From: Darksidea phi
Taxonomy: Eukaryota; Ascomycota; Dothideomycetes; Pleosporales; Lentitheciaceae
NCBI GenBank assembly: GCA_030770425.1
Contig: JASJFT010000231.1
Span: forward strand, 1-64,000
DNA length: 64,000 bases
Direction: 5' to 3'
Both the position numbers and the translations under genes were made by a program. Every line of letters starts with the position of its first letter. Positions within the stretch are counted from its first letter, which is position 1. The notes below the pieces were generated by a model. It did not search any database. It had not been told where the DNA came from and saw only the letters and a list, made by a program, of their open reading frames with translations. This document shows positions 33,824 to 45,500 of the stretch, piece by piece.

Positions 33824-35461
33824 GAAGAGAATGAGGCGTAGCAGCCAGGAGTAGTCATGTGACCTGACCTGATGTGCGAGCTAGCCTGATAGATGTCCAA
33901 ATAACGAGATGGACGCTGGCATATAGGGCTAAGATCGTCTGCCCATAGTATAGGTGTTGAGAATACCAATCGAGATTTATGAGACACACATTGATAGCGA
34001 TTTGTAGATGCAGCTAGAGCTGCTGACAGCATGCTGATCGAGCAAACTACCCCGCCTTTCCGAATTTAGAAAATGCACCTGCAGAATCAGAACTTAGCCG
34101 ACTTGGGAGCGATTGGTCAGCCGTAAAAAGCCGCAACTTCAGAATGTTATCACTCGCTAGCTCATCCCTCCTCAATGTTAGATCTGAATACCATACATCG
34201 TAGTCCAAAACGTCCACCGTGTAGGATCATGCCCTGTGATCCGATGGACTTGCGACAATAATTAACACCTCTGTGGGCCAACAGCCGATCTCCCAAACAC
34301 GACATTTTATGTGTGAGGGAAGATGCGGCATCCATCATTCCTCATAACACGAGGGTGTAGCTAGAGAGAAATAGTCTCGAACCTTCAACTTCTTCGCCCC
34401 GTTGTACAGGCCGTGATATATACTATCTCCACGATACGTAGAAAGCGAAAGAACCATCCTAGAACGCCTACAACACTTGTTCTAGAATTTCCAGCAGTTG
34501 CTGTATCGAGTAGCAGCTTATCTTTCCAGCGCACCGGTGTCGATATCGACAATCACGACGTCTATGTTGGATGATCCGTAACAACCACTAAAACTAGACG
34601 TAGCTATCCGAGATTGGTTCAAGGATCAACAAAATAGCTTCTAGATGGAAGACTATCACTCCAGCAATCTAGCATATGCAAAGGCCCCATTCAAACTTTA
34701 TTCACACCCTAGCCCTTCAAGTATATGCATAGAAGTCCCGAGTCGGATACGGAACTTCATAAATATCAAATTTACCTTGCGGATTCGCATCTTCAGGAGG
34801 GGACCATCGACAGTGAAATCCCCAGCGTCTCAGGAAATGGGTATCAACCGTGGTCTAGGCAACAGCGCTTTATTACGTCGGGAATACATAGCAACGGCAA
34901 TATTTTGTCATACAGTTGTGTACGCATTCATCACCTAAACATACAAGCACATGTGCTCTTTCTTCGGCGAACGTTTCTACTGCATTTAGCCTACCTAAGG
35001 GCCTGGCTTAGTCGATACTTCTGTTTACAAAAATTGCTTCCATACAACTTGTGTCTTACTCTTTGCCAGCGGTTTCATAATTCAACATTATCCTTTGTAA
35101 AACATATTTAGTAGTCATGCCGTGTTTGGCCCACCACGAGAGATTCCGACCTAGGCTTACGCGTAGTCTCCCTGCGGGGTACGATGGAAAAGGTGTGGCA
35201 AAATAATGAATTCAAAGCGACTTCGGGCGCTGTTTCCGCCCGCTCGTAACGACGTGACATTGTTACATTTTGAGTGGTTCGCCGCTATTTATAGATATTG
35301 ATTGGAGTGAGAGGCTCTACGAACCTTCCTTGACAGATGACTGAGACTGATTTTCTTGCTTCACCTGGATTCTTTGAATCATCATGCAACCCTATGATGA
35401 CCTTTAAACCCTTCTCCATTTGCTTCGGTGAGCGTTAGGCCCCCGCTGGTCTACTAGTACC
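33824..35461. other. Intergenic, no confident gene
   Basis: The longest plus-strand frame (34725-35111, 128 codons) has no signal peptide, domain or conserved pattern that I recognise and overlaps another frame of similar length. I see nothing else. Confidence 0.45.
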
Positions 35462-37352
35462 CTATTCGCCGTGCATCTGCAACATCCTCAAACTGCCAGG
35501 CTCACTATTAGCCTTCCAAACGTGGTCAATAATGTCGTACTTAAGCACCCATTCGTCTTTATCATCTCCCTTTTCGCAGTACGATGTGCGTGTAACCACA
35601 AGATGTTGACCTCGTTGTTTCATTACAAGCTTAAGTCCTAACCACCATATGACACCCCAAACAACAGAAGAGAGACCGATAGTAGGCATTACGTAGTTTG
35701 GTAAGGCAGTGGTTGTTCGTGCCCCTTCATTAGATGGAGTTAAGAATGCCGTTATGAGAAAGAATGCATTGCAAACACTGCCAACATGTTAGCGCTTGAG
35801 GGAGGGGTTTTCTAGATTGGGGAAACTCACCAATATATGATGGCAGCTGCCGGGCCGCCGATTGGAGACTTTTCTGACACGAAGTCTTTCCTAACGTACT
35901 TGGAGTACAGGAGTCCAAAACTCGTGAAGAAACCCATAACAGACATGATGACGTAGGCATACAATGAGATTAGGAAGTTATACGAGTCGACCGGCTTGAG
36001 CATCGATGTCACTGCAATGAGAAAAATGGACGATAGCCAGTGCAGACCAAGCGCCGCCATTGGAGACTGCTCCAAATGCTCCTTGCCATCGATGAACTCG
36101 ACTTCGCCTTTCTTTCTCGTGATCCTAGCGAGGAATTTCGCGGTAGGCGTCGTTTTTCCCGTGGCTAGCCAAAGGCTCTTTGGGAGTATACCCTCCTTTG
36201 CAATCTCTTGCTTGACACGTGCCGAGGTGAATGTCATCACAATCAGATTCCCTAGAATCGAAAAAGCTACGAGAGCTTGCATGACATGTTTCGCGGTGTC
36301 ATTGCCGAAAATTAGCTCGAAGAACATGCTTGTGATGTCCACTTCTGCGTTTTCCGGATTTAGAATGACCTCAATGGGTACGACGCAAGCGTAGGCGATG
36401 TTGACGAGGACGAAAAGGACGGTAAGGAGACCTAATGCGGAGAGGACAGCTCGAGAAAAGTTCTTCCTCGGCTGATGCACTTCGCTAAGGACGTAGAAAG
36501 GTTGCTCGAAACCGGAGTAGGTATACAGAACGTACAAAAAGGTGGAAGAGTAATTGGCTAATCCCTTGGCCGAACCAGTAAAAGTATCGCTCGGCTTCAG
36601 GCTTGATCCAATCGGCCGGGGCCCTTCGTTGTTGAAATTCTGACCACCACGTACCGCAAAACCGAGAATGATTATAGTTAAGAGTATGCAAACTTTCATA
36701 ACGGCAAAGAGGTTGTTTACCAGGATACCGCCTCTTCTGGATGTTGCGTGTAGAAGTGCCACGAGCGTCAAAGCGGCAATTGCAAGGCCGATGACCGGAC
36801 CTCTCTGGGGTTCATTGTGTCCGGCGGCCAACATGACGTATCTTCCGAACGCTATAGCGTTGCCAGAGAGGTTGCCCAGGATGATAAAAACGATGCCATA
36901 CATGCACGTCGCGAGGAACTTTGGCTTTCGAAGTACCCATTCCAGCTGCGAGAGTCAGTCAAATCTATCAAGATTACAAGGGTGGGTCGTATGCCTACAT
37001 AGTTCTTCTCTCCTCCGCTACGGGGAACAGCACGTTGCTTGCCATCTACGTGCTCTCGAGGAATTGAAAGACCAAACTCTAGCCACACGAGTGTCCCACA
37101 GAGAGTGAGAAGGCCTCCAATGGTCCAGAAGATGATATTGATGCCAACGCTGTGGGTGCCCCGGAGAATATTTACCGGCGTAGCGAAGATCCCAGAGCCG
37201 ATACTGCGGTTTAACATAAGACAAATGACAGTGAATGAGCGTATCTTTTCCCGTTGACTTGGAGCGTAATCCTTACGCATCCGCTCCTGGTCAAATTCAA
37301 GACCAACTAGATCGTCTGGCTCGAAATTCCCTGGTGTGGGGGTGGCCATCAT
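35462..37352 (-). CDS. APC-family amino acid permease, Mup1-like
   Basis: Exons on the minus strand: 37352-36999, 36945-35831 and 35777-35462, 594 aa; both introns are 53 bp. The cytosolic N-terminus precedes about twelve hydrophobic segments. The first transmembrane region carries MLNRSIGSGIFATPVNIL, the substrate-binding GSGIF motif of the LAT/Mup1 branch. The splice to GGEKNY-LEWVLRKPKFLATC restores a segment typical of high-affinity methionine permeases. Later parts include TYSGFEQPFYVLSEVHQPRK and MTFTSARVKQEIAKEGILP. It should import methionine or a similar neutral amino acid at the plasma membrane with protons (substrate inferred). Start at 37352 or the adjacent Met at 37349. Confidence 0.9.
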
Positions 37353-37935
37353 AAGTATATGATACGAGCGGATCGGTGCTCGAGAGTCTTTTGTTATCGG
37401 CAATGAGGGCCAGGCAGATATTTGCGATTCTTGTGCCTCTAATCACAAGGATGACGCCGGGCTACGACCACTATTCATACATCAGGCAAAGAAACAGATA
37501 TACGAGGTCATCGTAGTAAATTTGATCACGAGGGCAACGTGTGGCGTTATACCGGTGAGCGAAAACAGAATTGTCGCTCCTAAAAATTGTCCTAGAAGGC
37601 TGTGCTCAGGGCAGACTCCAGGCTCTATGCGTGTCGATTGCATCTGGCGTTGTGTTTGCCTGGCGCCTTGTACCACACAAGATTATTGGTGGGTGCGCCA
37701 GAAGCTTGGCTGCGCCAATCGTGATGCGCGATTTTCCGAGACATACCAAAAGTGAGGCGGTTATAGGCCTGGACCGCCGCTCTAAGTGGGGCGCAGCTAT
37801 ACTATCAGTTCTCAGCTGGGAATTTTATAGACCGAGGCAGCCATTCTACTTATACTACAAGCTAAGGAGGGGTCATCGCTGTTTCGTGCAGTAAAAAAAT
37901 TACCCGTTCTTCCCTTGATCCGACGGAACGGCCTG
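37353..37935. other. Divergent intergenic region
   Basis: No gene is seen. It lies between the permease and the 727-aa gene and must contain both promoters. Short frames on each strand are unsupported. Confidence 0.5.
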
Positions 37936-40326
37936 ATGGCGCTCGGTTTCGGCATCAGTGACATTGTACTGGCCGCTAAAACTGCAAAACAAATTAAAGA
38001 CATCTGGTTCACAAGGCTTAATCGTGCAGGTTCGTGTATTGTGCGTCGTATTTACCCATTTTCGTCACTGACGTTGCAGACATCCATTACTTCCAGTTTG
38101 GCCGCGATGTAGGCGGGCTCGAGAGCTTGCTGGGAAAGTTCGGGAAAGCCTTTGACGAGTATGCCCGCGTCCGCGAAATACAGCTGTCTGTCAGCGATTA
38201 CCACTCCTGGGAGCTGAAAACGCTGAAGGAAAAGCAAGAGCAAGCGGAGCTTGTCGGAGGCTTCCTCGAGACAGTGCAACAGTGCCAGGAGCTTCTGGAA
38301 GAAAATGGGAGATATCTGACAAAAAGCTCAAACGCATGGGACAATGCAAAGTGGCACATATTCGGGGGGAAGGAGAGAGCTGATCAACTGCGAGCGGACA
38401 TTCAATTTCATTCCACCAAAATTACTGTGTTTATGCAGACTCTTTCCGTCTCCGTTCAGGCCGCAACAGCAAATGCCCTTAGAGATATTCGCCTTCAGAT
38501 TGAGCGACTTCCACTTCTTGTTCTCAAAGAAATCTTTGCTGGGTTATCCGGCGGCCCAAGAAAAGATGGTCTCCATCCAGTTATGCCGGCGCTTCATGAT
38601 CAATACATAGTCGCACTCGAGTGGGACAAACCAGCTGCATATGCTGATCCCGCTCGTTTCCCTTTAAAGGAGGGACTGGACGCTCTTGCAAATGCATTAG
38701 AGCAGGTACGTTGAGCCTCACAGCGTAGGAATAACTCGTGCTAATTTAGTGTAGAGCACGACCAAATTCAAAGGCAACGGTCTCGGTATCTGGCGCCCAA
38801 CCGTTCAACAGCTGAACAATCTCATTAAAGCGCGTTGGATTTTCGACCGTATGGTTGAAAGCACTCATTTGAGGGAAGCAGGTCCCGATTCTCTCTGGAG
38901 ATGGTGTCTTGAGAGCATACAGGAACAAATAAAAATGGAATACGCCAAGTATGAGCAAGAAATAATTGCCGAGGAAGCCAATATCGCCAGCCTGGATCTC
39001 AAGTCATTCCGCATCTGGATGCCACCACAAGAGACAAGCACCATATCTATCACCGAAGCTGACGAAAGTCAGCTCGAAGAGAAGATCCTTGGGGTATCTT
39101 TGGAAGACCAGGGAGATCACCAAAAGGAATTGATAGTATTCAGGCGCCCGCGGAATGAGCTTCGGATAGTCACTGTCACAACACGCATGAATGGAGGAGC
39201 AAGTACATACGCACCACCAGATAACAAGGTCGTCAACATGCACCAAGTGCAAGTTATTCCAAAATACGCCTTGCCTGGCCGACCAAGGGTGCCGTATTAC
39301 AAGATTATTGACCTCGCCTTTCCAGGCGCAAGCAGTGGACATACCTATCAGTTTAAGATGGACGAGGATTTGTTGAAGTTTCAGCAAGCACTACTTGGCT
39401 ACAAAGTCGTATTGGATAAGTATGTCTCTAATGCCTTTTTTAATTCTAGCATTAATTATCGCAGGTCAAATTGTCGATGGGGTTTCCATCGATCGAACTC
39501 CTGGGGCCGAACGGAGAAGACTCAAGGCTCTGGCCGCATCCAAATATGGCAAGCAAAGCCGCTCGCTGCCCCAAAACAAGAGCCTTCATCACTCGGTTTC
39601 ATAGGATTTTCTCCTAGGAATAGTAGAGCCGACTCTATTCACAGTAATAGTACCTTGGGTACTATGGCATCCACCGCCAGGCCCCAACCCCGGATCCCCG
39701 AGCTTGCGCCTAATCCAGAGAATATTGTGGTTCTACAGAGACCCGCATTGCCCGTCCTAGTCATATTCACTGAGGTCAATGCGAAGCCTACATTCCTCAT
39801 GCTCAGACGTATGTTATGTCTTCCGCCCATGTTTGACTTAGCATAAACGCAAAAACTGACTCAGTCTACAGTTGAACCAAGTATTAAAATTCACCTTCCT
39901 TCCTGTGACTGCGGCTCCCACAAAGAGGTGAAACAAGAAGAATGTCTCCGGACCGTCCTTGAATGTAACCCTCCTAAGCGGGAGAAATTCACCATAAGTC
40001 AGCTGTCGGCCAATCACAGGACCGATTTGTCATCGTGGAACATTGCACTCTTTGGACACCCGCGACATCCTGGCTTAGACGATGTCGAGATAGTCAAAGG
40101 CATACGGTGGCTTAGCCTCGAGGGGCAAACACCACAGGAACGAGCCGAGCTCCAGGATTCACTCCGCATCATCGGTAAAATCAGAGACAAGCAGCAGAGA
40201 GAATACATCGCAAAAGTGATTCAGATATCAACACGAGCAGAACGACCCATGCAACGGCAGGCACATGATTTATCAGCGCGAACATCAAGAGCATTTTCCA
40301 CGTTATCGAGTCCGGGCCTCGCTTAG
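37936..40326 (+). CDS. Unknown fungal protein with helical N-terminal domain
   Basis: Five exons (37936-38029, 38080-38705, 38755-39419, 39465-39808, 39872-40326) give 727 aa; introns are 45-63 bp and all restore one frame. The N-terminus MALGFGISDIVLAAKTAKQI resembles the helical fungal N-terminal domains found on STAND/NLR and related proteins. Residues about 40-180 are a long amphipathic, partly coiled-coil region (ELKTLKEKQEQAELVGGFLE). The middle has VVNMHQVQVIPKYALPG and GSGRIQIWQAKPL. The last exon opens with a CDCGSHKE Cys cluster. I do not recognise a catalytic domain. It may be a sensor or adaptor. It is the last intact gene before the RIP-affected block. Confidence 0.75.
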
Positions 40327-40930
40327 AGTCATTGTGGCCATAGACTGTTCGCCTCGAAACGGGCTAGTTGACGGTCGAGTCTCGATAGTAGGTCAAAGAC
40401 CATTGTATAATAGCCATAGTTCTGAGGATTTAGAGCTTGCTGTGCGATGTTTAATATAAGATAATAAAGCATCCCTTACGACCCGGGTATACTACGTGAT
40501 ATATAATTTTTAAAACTACACCCTTTGTAATATATATGTAGTGTACTAAGATTTTAGTAGTTAGTTATAGGTTACTAGCTATATTAACAATGCTTGCTTC
40601 GTGAGGGTCTATGTTACTTGCGGATATATAGAATCTAGCTGCTGGTAGGTGTTGTGGTATTCGATACGATACGACTAGAAAAATTCGCCATTGCCGCCTA
40701 TTGAAACCGTCCTTGTGATTTTGTGTATGCCCACCCCGTACTAGTTTCTCGGTTTCTAAATCATTACACCATCTTCTTTTGCTCTTTTAAAATGCTATCA
40801 TCCAAGTTATTACTATGGCGGGCGCCTTGGCTACTACGGCATTGAGCGTGCCAATCCTAGCACTACGTGAGCTCCAATATTTCTTATAGGATATCATACG
40901 AAATTGAAAGCTAAATCAATACCACGTTAT
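40327..40930. other. Intergenic, moderately AT-rich
   Basis: 40480-40580 is AT-rich with few CpA, as if mildly RIP-affected. A secretion-signal-like peptide (MAGALATTALSVPILAL) starts at 40815 in another frame from the pseudogene that follows and might be its original first exon; I cannot prove the splice. Confidence 0.4.
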
Positions 40931-41614
40931 GAGAAAGAGTTCACCAACTGTTATGAGGACTCGGCTGCTAGTGCTTCGGACTCGCTGATTCGCCGTGAGG
41001 AAAGTACCAATTGGTAGACCGATTCCGCAAAAGGCGTGGTCCAATCCCTTTCTGAGGAGAAGCGAGATGATGACACAAACTGGTATGCCGACTCGGCCAA
41101 AGGCATGGTCAACACTATCGCCAAGCGGGCTGGCCTAACGGCGTTAGAGAAGGATAGTAATGAGAAAGCGCTGCGCGACTGGATCTACTATGACGTGCGC
41201 GGTAAGGCGTTGCGCGAGAGCTCGGAGCGAGGTAGGGCGTTTTTCGAATTCACCCCCAAACCTCGCCACGACTAAGTTAATCGCTGGTACGTCCCTACCG
41301 AGCTTTAAGAGCGCTTCTACGCTGTCGAATACGATGCTGAGCGCGTTAGCATCCTAAACTACTATCTTATGGTGACCTACCGCGAGCCCAAATCGGCTAA
41401 AGAGCTTGGATTTACCCTAACCGTAGACAAGCCCGGGCTTGCCGAGATAAACGAGGTTGAGTATAGGTATGCGCTCGTAGGCCAGGATTAGGAGTATGGC
41501 GTGTTCTTTGTCGTGGACGCTATTGATATAGGGAATAAAATAAACGACTTCTTTCTTAAACATATTATTTACTGTTTGGGATTACTAAAGTATCTCTCTC
41601 CTCGGTTAATATAG
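40931..41614 (+). pseudogene. Decayed gene, unknown family, four internal stops
   Basis: One frame reads through about 228 codons with stops only at 41015 (TAG), 41273 (TAA), 41306 (TAA) and 41489 (TAG), and a terminal TAG at 41612. Between the stops the sequence is protein-like: DDDTNWYADSAKGMVNTIAK, RFYAVEYDAERVSILNYYLM, VTYREPKSAKELGFTLTVD. Each stop is a Gln codon after one C-to-T change, the expected RIP product. The N-terminal part has three imperfect repeats of about 20 residues (TNCYEDSA, TNW-TDSAKG, TNWYADSAKG). The family is not recognised. It directly borders the RIP-saturated block. Confidence 0.65.
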
Positions 41615-41660
41615 AAGTAGTCTTTAAGCTTCTTGCTTACGCCGGCGAATGATAGGCTAC

Positions 41661-41830
41661 ACTACGGTTCCGAGCACCCCTAATATGGGGGGGCACCCCT
41701 AAATTAGGGTCCGGCGGGGCCCCAATTCGGGGGGTACCTCCCTAATTTAGGGTTCCTACCCCCCCTAATTAGGGGTACTGGCCCCCCTAATTCTAGAATT
41801 TCTATAATAATATTATATATACTATAGTAC
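41661..41830 (-). repeat. Right copy of the inverted boundary repeat, expanded
   Basis: Starts ACTACGGTTCCGAG and ends with TTCTAGAATTTCTATAATAA and an AT tail, the reverse complement of 33-113. Between these blocks it holds several GC-boxed palindromes of the form CCCTAAWTTAGGG (near 41697, 41750 and 41763). They are richer in G and C than anything in the following 22 kb. This copy marks the change from gene compartment to RIP block. Confidence 0.65.
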
Positions 41831-42504
41831 TATATTCTTATTTTTAATAAGGACGTCTATATTTAATAAGAGCATCTCTATCCTTAATTAGGATAGTCTA
41901 ATTAAGAATCGGGTTATAGTATTATAGTACTAGGATAAAAGTTTATAGACGCGAGGCTCTATACCGAATTCGGTAGCCGATTAGCCCCTATTAACAACCC
42001 CCTATAATAGTAATATATATAGTAAATATATAGCTTTTTCGTATTTTCTAGGGTAACTAAAGCTTAATATTTCGTCTAATACCTACGCGCGCGCTAGTAG
42101 GCCTAAATTCTTCGCTCTATACTTATAATAAGCTTATAAATTAGTAAAGTAGGGATCCTATATTAATAGTCCTTTAATATCTTATAGAACTAATTCTACT
42201 TATCCTATCCTCGTCCGCGAGTCGATAGATTAGGGTAGTACTTATAGAGTAGCTTTTTAAGTATCTACTATAGGTATTTAATAGAGTTAAGGTCTAGTAA
42301 ATAGGGTAGAAAATTAATAGTCTAAATTTTATAATTCTTTAGGAACTTTACTATACTACGCGTAGTATAAATACGCGTATTATTCTATATAAATCGATCT
42401 CCTATCTAATAACTAGATAGAAGGCCTTTCTCGAGGGCGTTATAATAGTTATTTACTAAATAACCTTCGTATAGGGCGTTAGGGTCCCTCTCTATAATAA
42501 TAAG
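41831..42504. other. RIP-affected AT-rich sequence
   Basis: No frame, motif or internal repeat that I can name. CpA and TpG are almost absent (one CA at 41995). Confidence 0.5.
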
Positions 42505-45500
42505 TATAGTATATAGGTATATTAGAGATAGGGTAGTAGAGCTTACGATCTATAGTTAGAGGAATAGAAGGGAAGAGTTAATAGAATAGACGGCCGAATA
42601 ATTAATTAATTAAACTATTTCTTCTATTTACTATATAATAGGATAGATAACGAATATTAGCTAAAGACTCTCCTAGATAATATCCTTTTAAAGTCTAGTC
42701 TAACGTTTTACTATTTATCTAAGCCTTCGACGCTCGATTAGAAGGCTCTCTTTATTACTATACTATATTTTTCTCTCTAATTAAAAGAGCTTAGCCCTCT
42801 TAAGCTCTACTACCTAATTAAGTAACTCTATATAATACTAGTATATTATTAATAATAAACTCTACTACTAGCTTATTAAGGACCCTTCTTTAAGTAATCT
42901 CTATCTTTAAATAGTCTCGAGAAGTTATTAATAGACCTTTTATTTTCCTCCTTCTTAGTAAATAGACTATAGTCTAATCTTAATACCTCTCTTTATTTAG
43001 GACTTTTAATAGTAAGTTAATATAATTATAAAGATAAGCTTTCTCTAACTAGTTTAATATATTATTATAAAACTAATTAGTTTCTAACTTAATTTTAACT
43101 TCTTAATAGACTTTTTTACCTTTATATAATCCTTAAACTCTTACTTAGTAACTTTATAATAATATTTATAAATAAATTTTTAAATACTCTTACTTTAACT
43201 TCTTTATAATTAGTAGCTAGCTAAAATATATATAAAAGATTCCTTCTAGTACTCTCTTAAACTCTTTAATCTTCTTCTTATAACTACTCTTTTTATTTAT
43301 TAGCCTAATAGTCTCTTAAGCCTCTAGCTTCTTAATCTTTAAGCCTTTTAATCTTTAAGTCTCTTACTTCTTTTCCTAGCTATATCTAGTAAAGGCGTCG
43401 TTATTAACCTATCTACGGGTAGTACTACTATAGATACCTTTAATAGTAGTAGTAATAGTTAATATCCTCTTAATTAACCTTTAAGAGGTAGAAAAGATAA
43501 TTAAGAATTAAAACTCTACGATTATTCTTTAGTAATAGCTAATACTACTATCCTAAAGTAGTATAAGTTTTCTCTTTTTCTAATTAGTTATTATCTATAT
43601 TAATTTATTAATAATAACCCCGTAGACTAATTAAATTATTAATTAAGTTTTCTAGATTAACTTTAACTAGTATCTTTATAATATTAAGTATTAAGGTATC
43701 CCTCTAGGGGCTATTTTATATATTAATACTATCTAATATATAGCTTAGTATAATCTTATTATTATCTATAATTCTAACTTTCTTATAAAGAGTAGTATAA
43801 CTATCTATAACTTCTTTAACTTAGGGATCTAAAGAAGTTTCTATTTATAGAATATTTAAACTAGTATATACTATTATACGTTTTAGATCTAAGATTATAG
43901 TAGTAAAGCTAGTCTAGTCTATAATTAATATACTAATTTAAAGACTAGTAAGGTCTAGACTAGCTATTAATAGGTATACTAAAATAATTAATTAATAACT
44001 TAAGAATCTTATACTAATTATATAGTTAATAGAAATTCGAGATTCTACTCTATATTTCGTAAGTTATTTCTAATTTTCTTCTTTTATCTTTACTTACTAA
44101 TCTATTAGATAAAGTAATACTAGTACTATATATTTATTTACTAAAATTAATCTTAGTAATATTATAGACCTAAGTAAGACGTAACTATACTACTCTTTAT
44201 CTTAAGCTTCTCTAACTAGCTCTTATACTAGTAGCTCTTCTTTAAGCTCTTAACTAGACTCTTAATTAAGTTCTTCTTTAAATTCTTTCTTATACTACTT
44301 TATAATCTAGCTTCTTAATAAGTTTATTAGGGCTAAGTCGATTAAGCTATACTTTTACTTTTAGTCTCTTAATTATTCTTAATAATTATCTAGGTCTAAG
44401 TAGGGCGGCTTTAGTAATACTAAGTAAGAATAGTATAAGCTAATTAAATACTAATATTAATAATATAAGCTTTAAGCGTAGTATAAGTACTAAAATTAGT
44501 ATTAAAATAGTTTTCTAACTTAGTTATTACTTCTAAATCCTAATTACCTATATATTTAGTCTAATCTATCTACTATAGCTCGTACTACTAATAAGATATT
44601 AAAGAATTCTAATATATTAATAATTTCTTATTAGTTATTTAAGAATAAGGGTAAGAGTAAAGATAAGAATAAGAGTTCTAAAAATATCTATTATAATAAC
44701 TATAGTAGTAGTAGAGGCTATAGTAGTAGTAGTAGTATTATTACTACTTAGACTATATAGATTTCCTAGATTTTACTTCTTTAACTAGTAATCGACTTTT
44801 AGTTCTTCTCTTTATAGCTTTTTATATCTAACTTTTAGTATCTTTATATAGTCTTTAGACTTTTATAGACTAGCTTATAGCTTTTAAAATCTTACTTTTT
44901 AATCTATTTCTTCCTTATTACTAATAATCCTTCTCTACTAGGTCTATAATAATAATAATAAAAAATAAAATTAGAAAATCGAAATAAATAAATAGTTCTA
45001 ATTATAGCTTAGAACCTATAACTCCTTTTTAACTAAATTAACTATCCTCTAGTTAATTACTCTTTATTATTACTTTCTAATTTACTACTAGTTATTTAAT
45101 ATTTTATCTCTTTAACCTCTAGTCTAGCTATAGACTATTAGATAATAATCTTTAGTAATAGAGTTTACTTCTATATTAAGAGTACTTTTATTATAAAGAA
45201 CTTTATATAATTAGTCTATACTCGTATTATTAGGTACTCTTTATTTAGTTTTTTAACTTCTTTATACCTTAAAGCTCTTAGTATTAAATAATAATTATTA
45301 ATTAATAGATTCTTTTTAATTAACTTTAGCTTATTCTATATCTCTATTACCTTATTATTAAAGTCCTTTTAATAAAACTACTTTAACTAATTATTATATA
45401 TAGTATAAGTAAATAAAGTCCTATTAAGCTCTATAAGTCTATAGTATAAGTACTCTACCCTAGCTTCTACTATACGATAGGATTCTAGCTATCTATTATT

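Noticed and set aside
34725..35111. 128-codon plus-strand ORF
   Set aside because: No start context, domain or signal peptide, and another frame of similar length overlaps it.
41670..41790. A telomere or interstitial telomeric array
   Set aside because: TTAGGG hexamers occur singly in palindromes, not in tandem.
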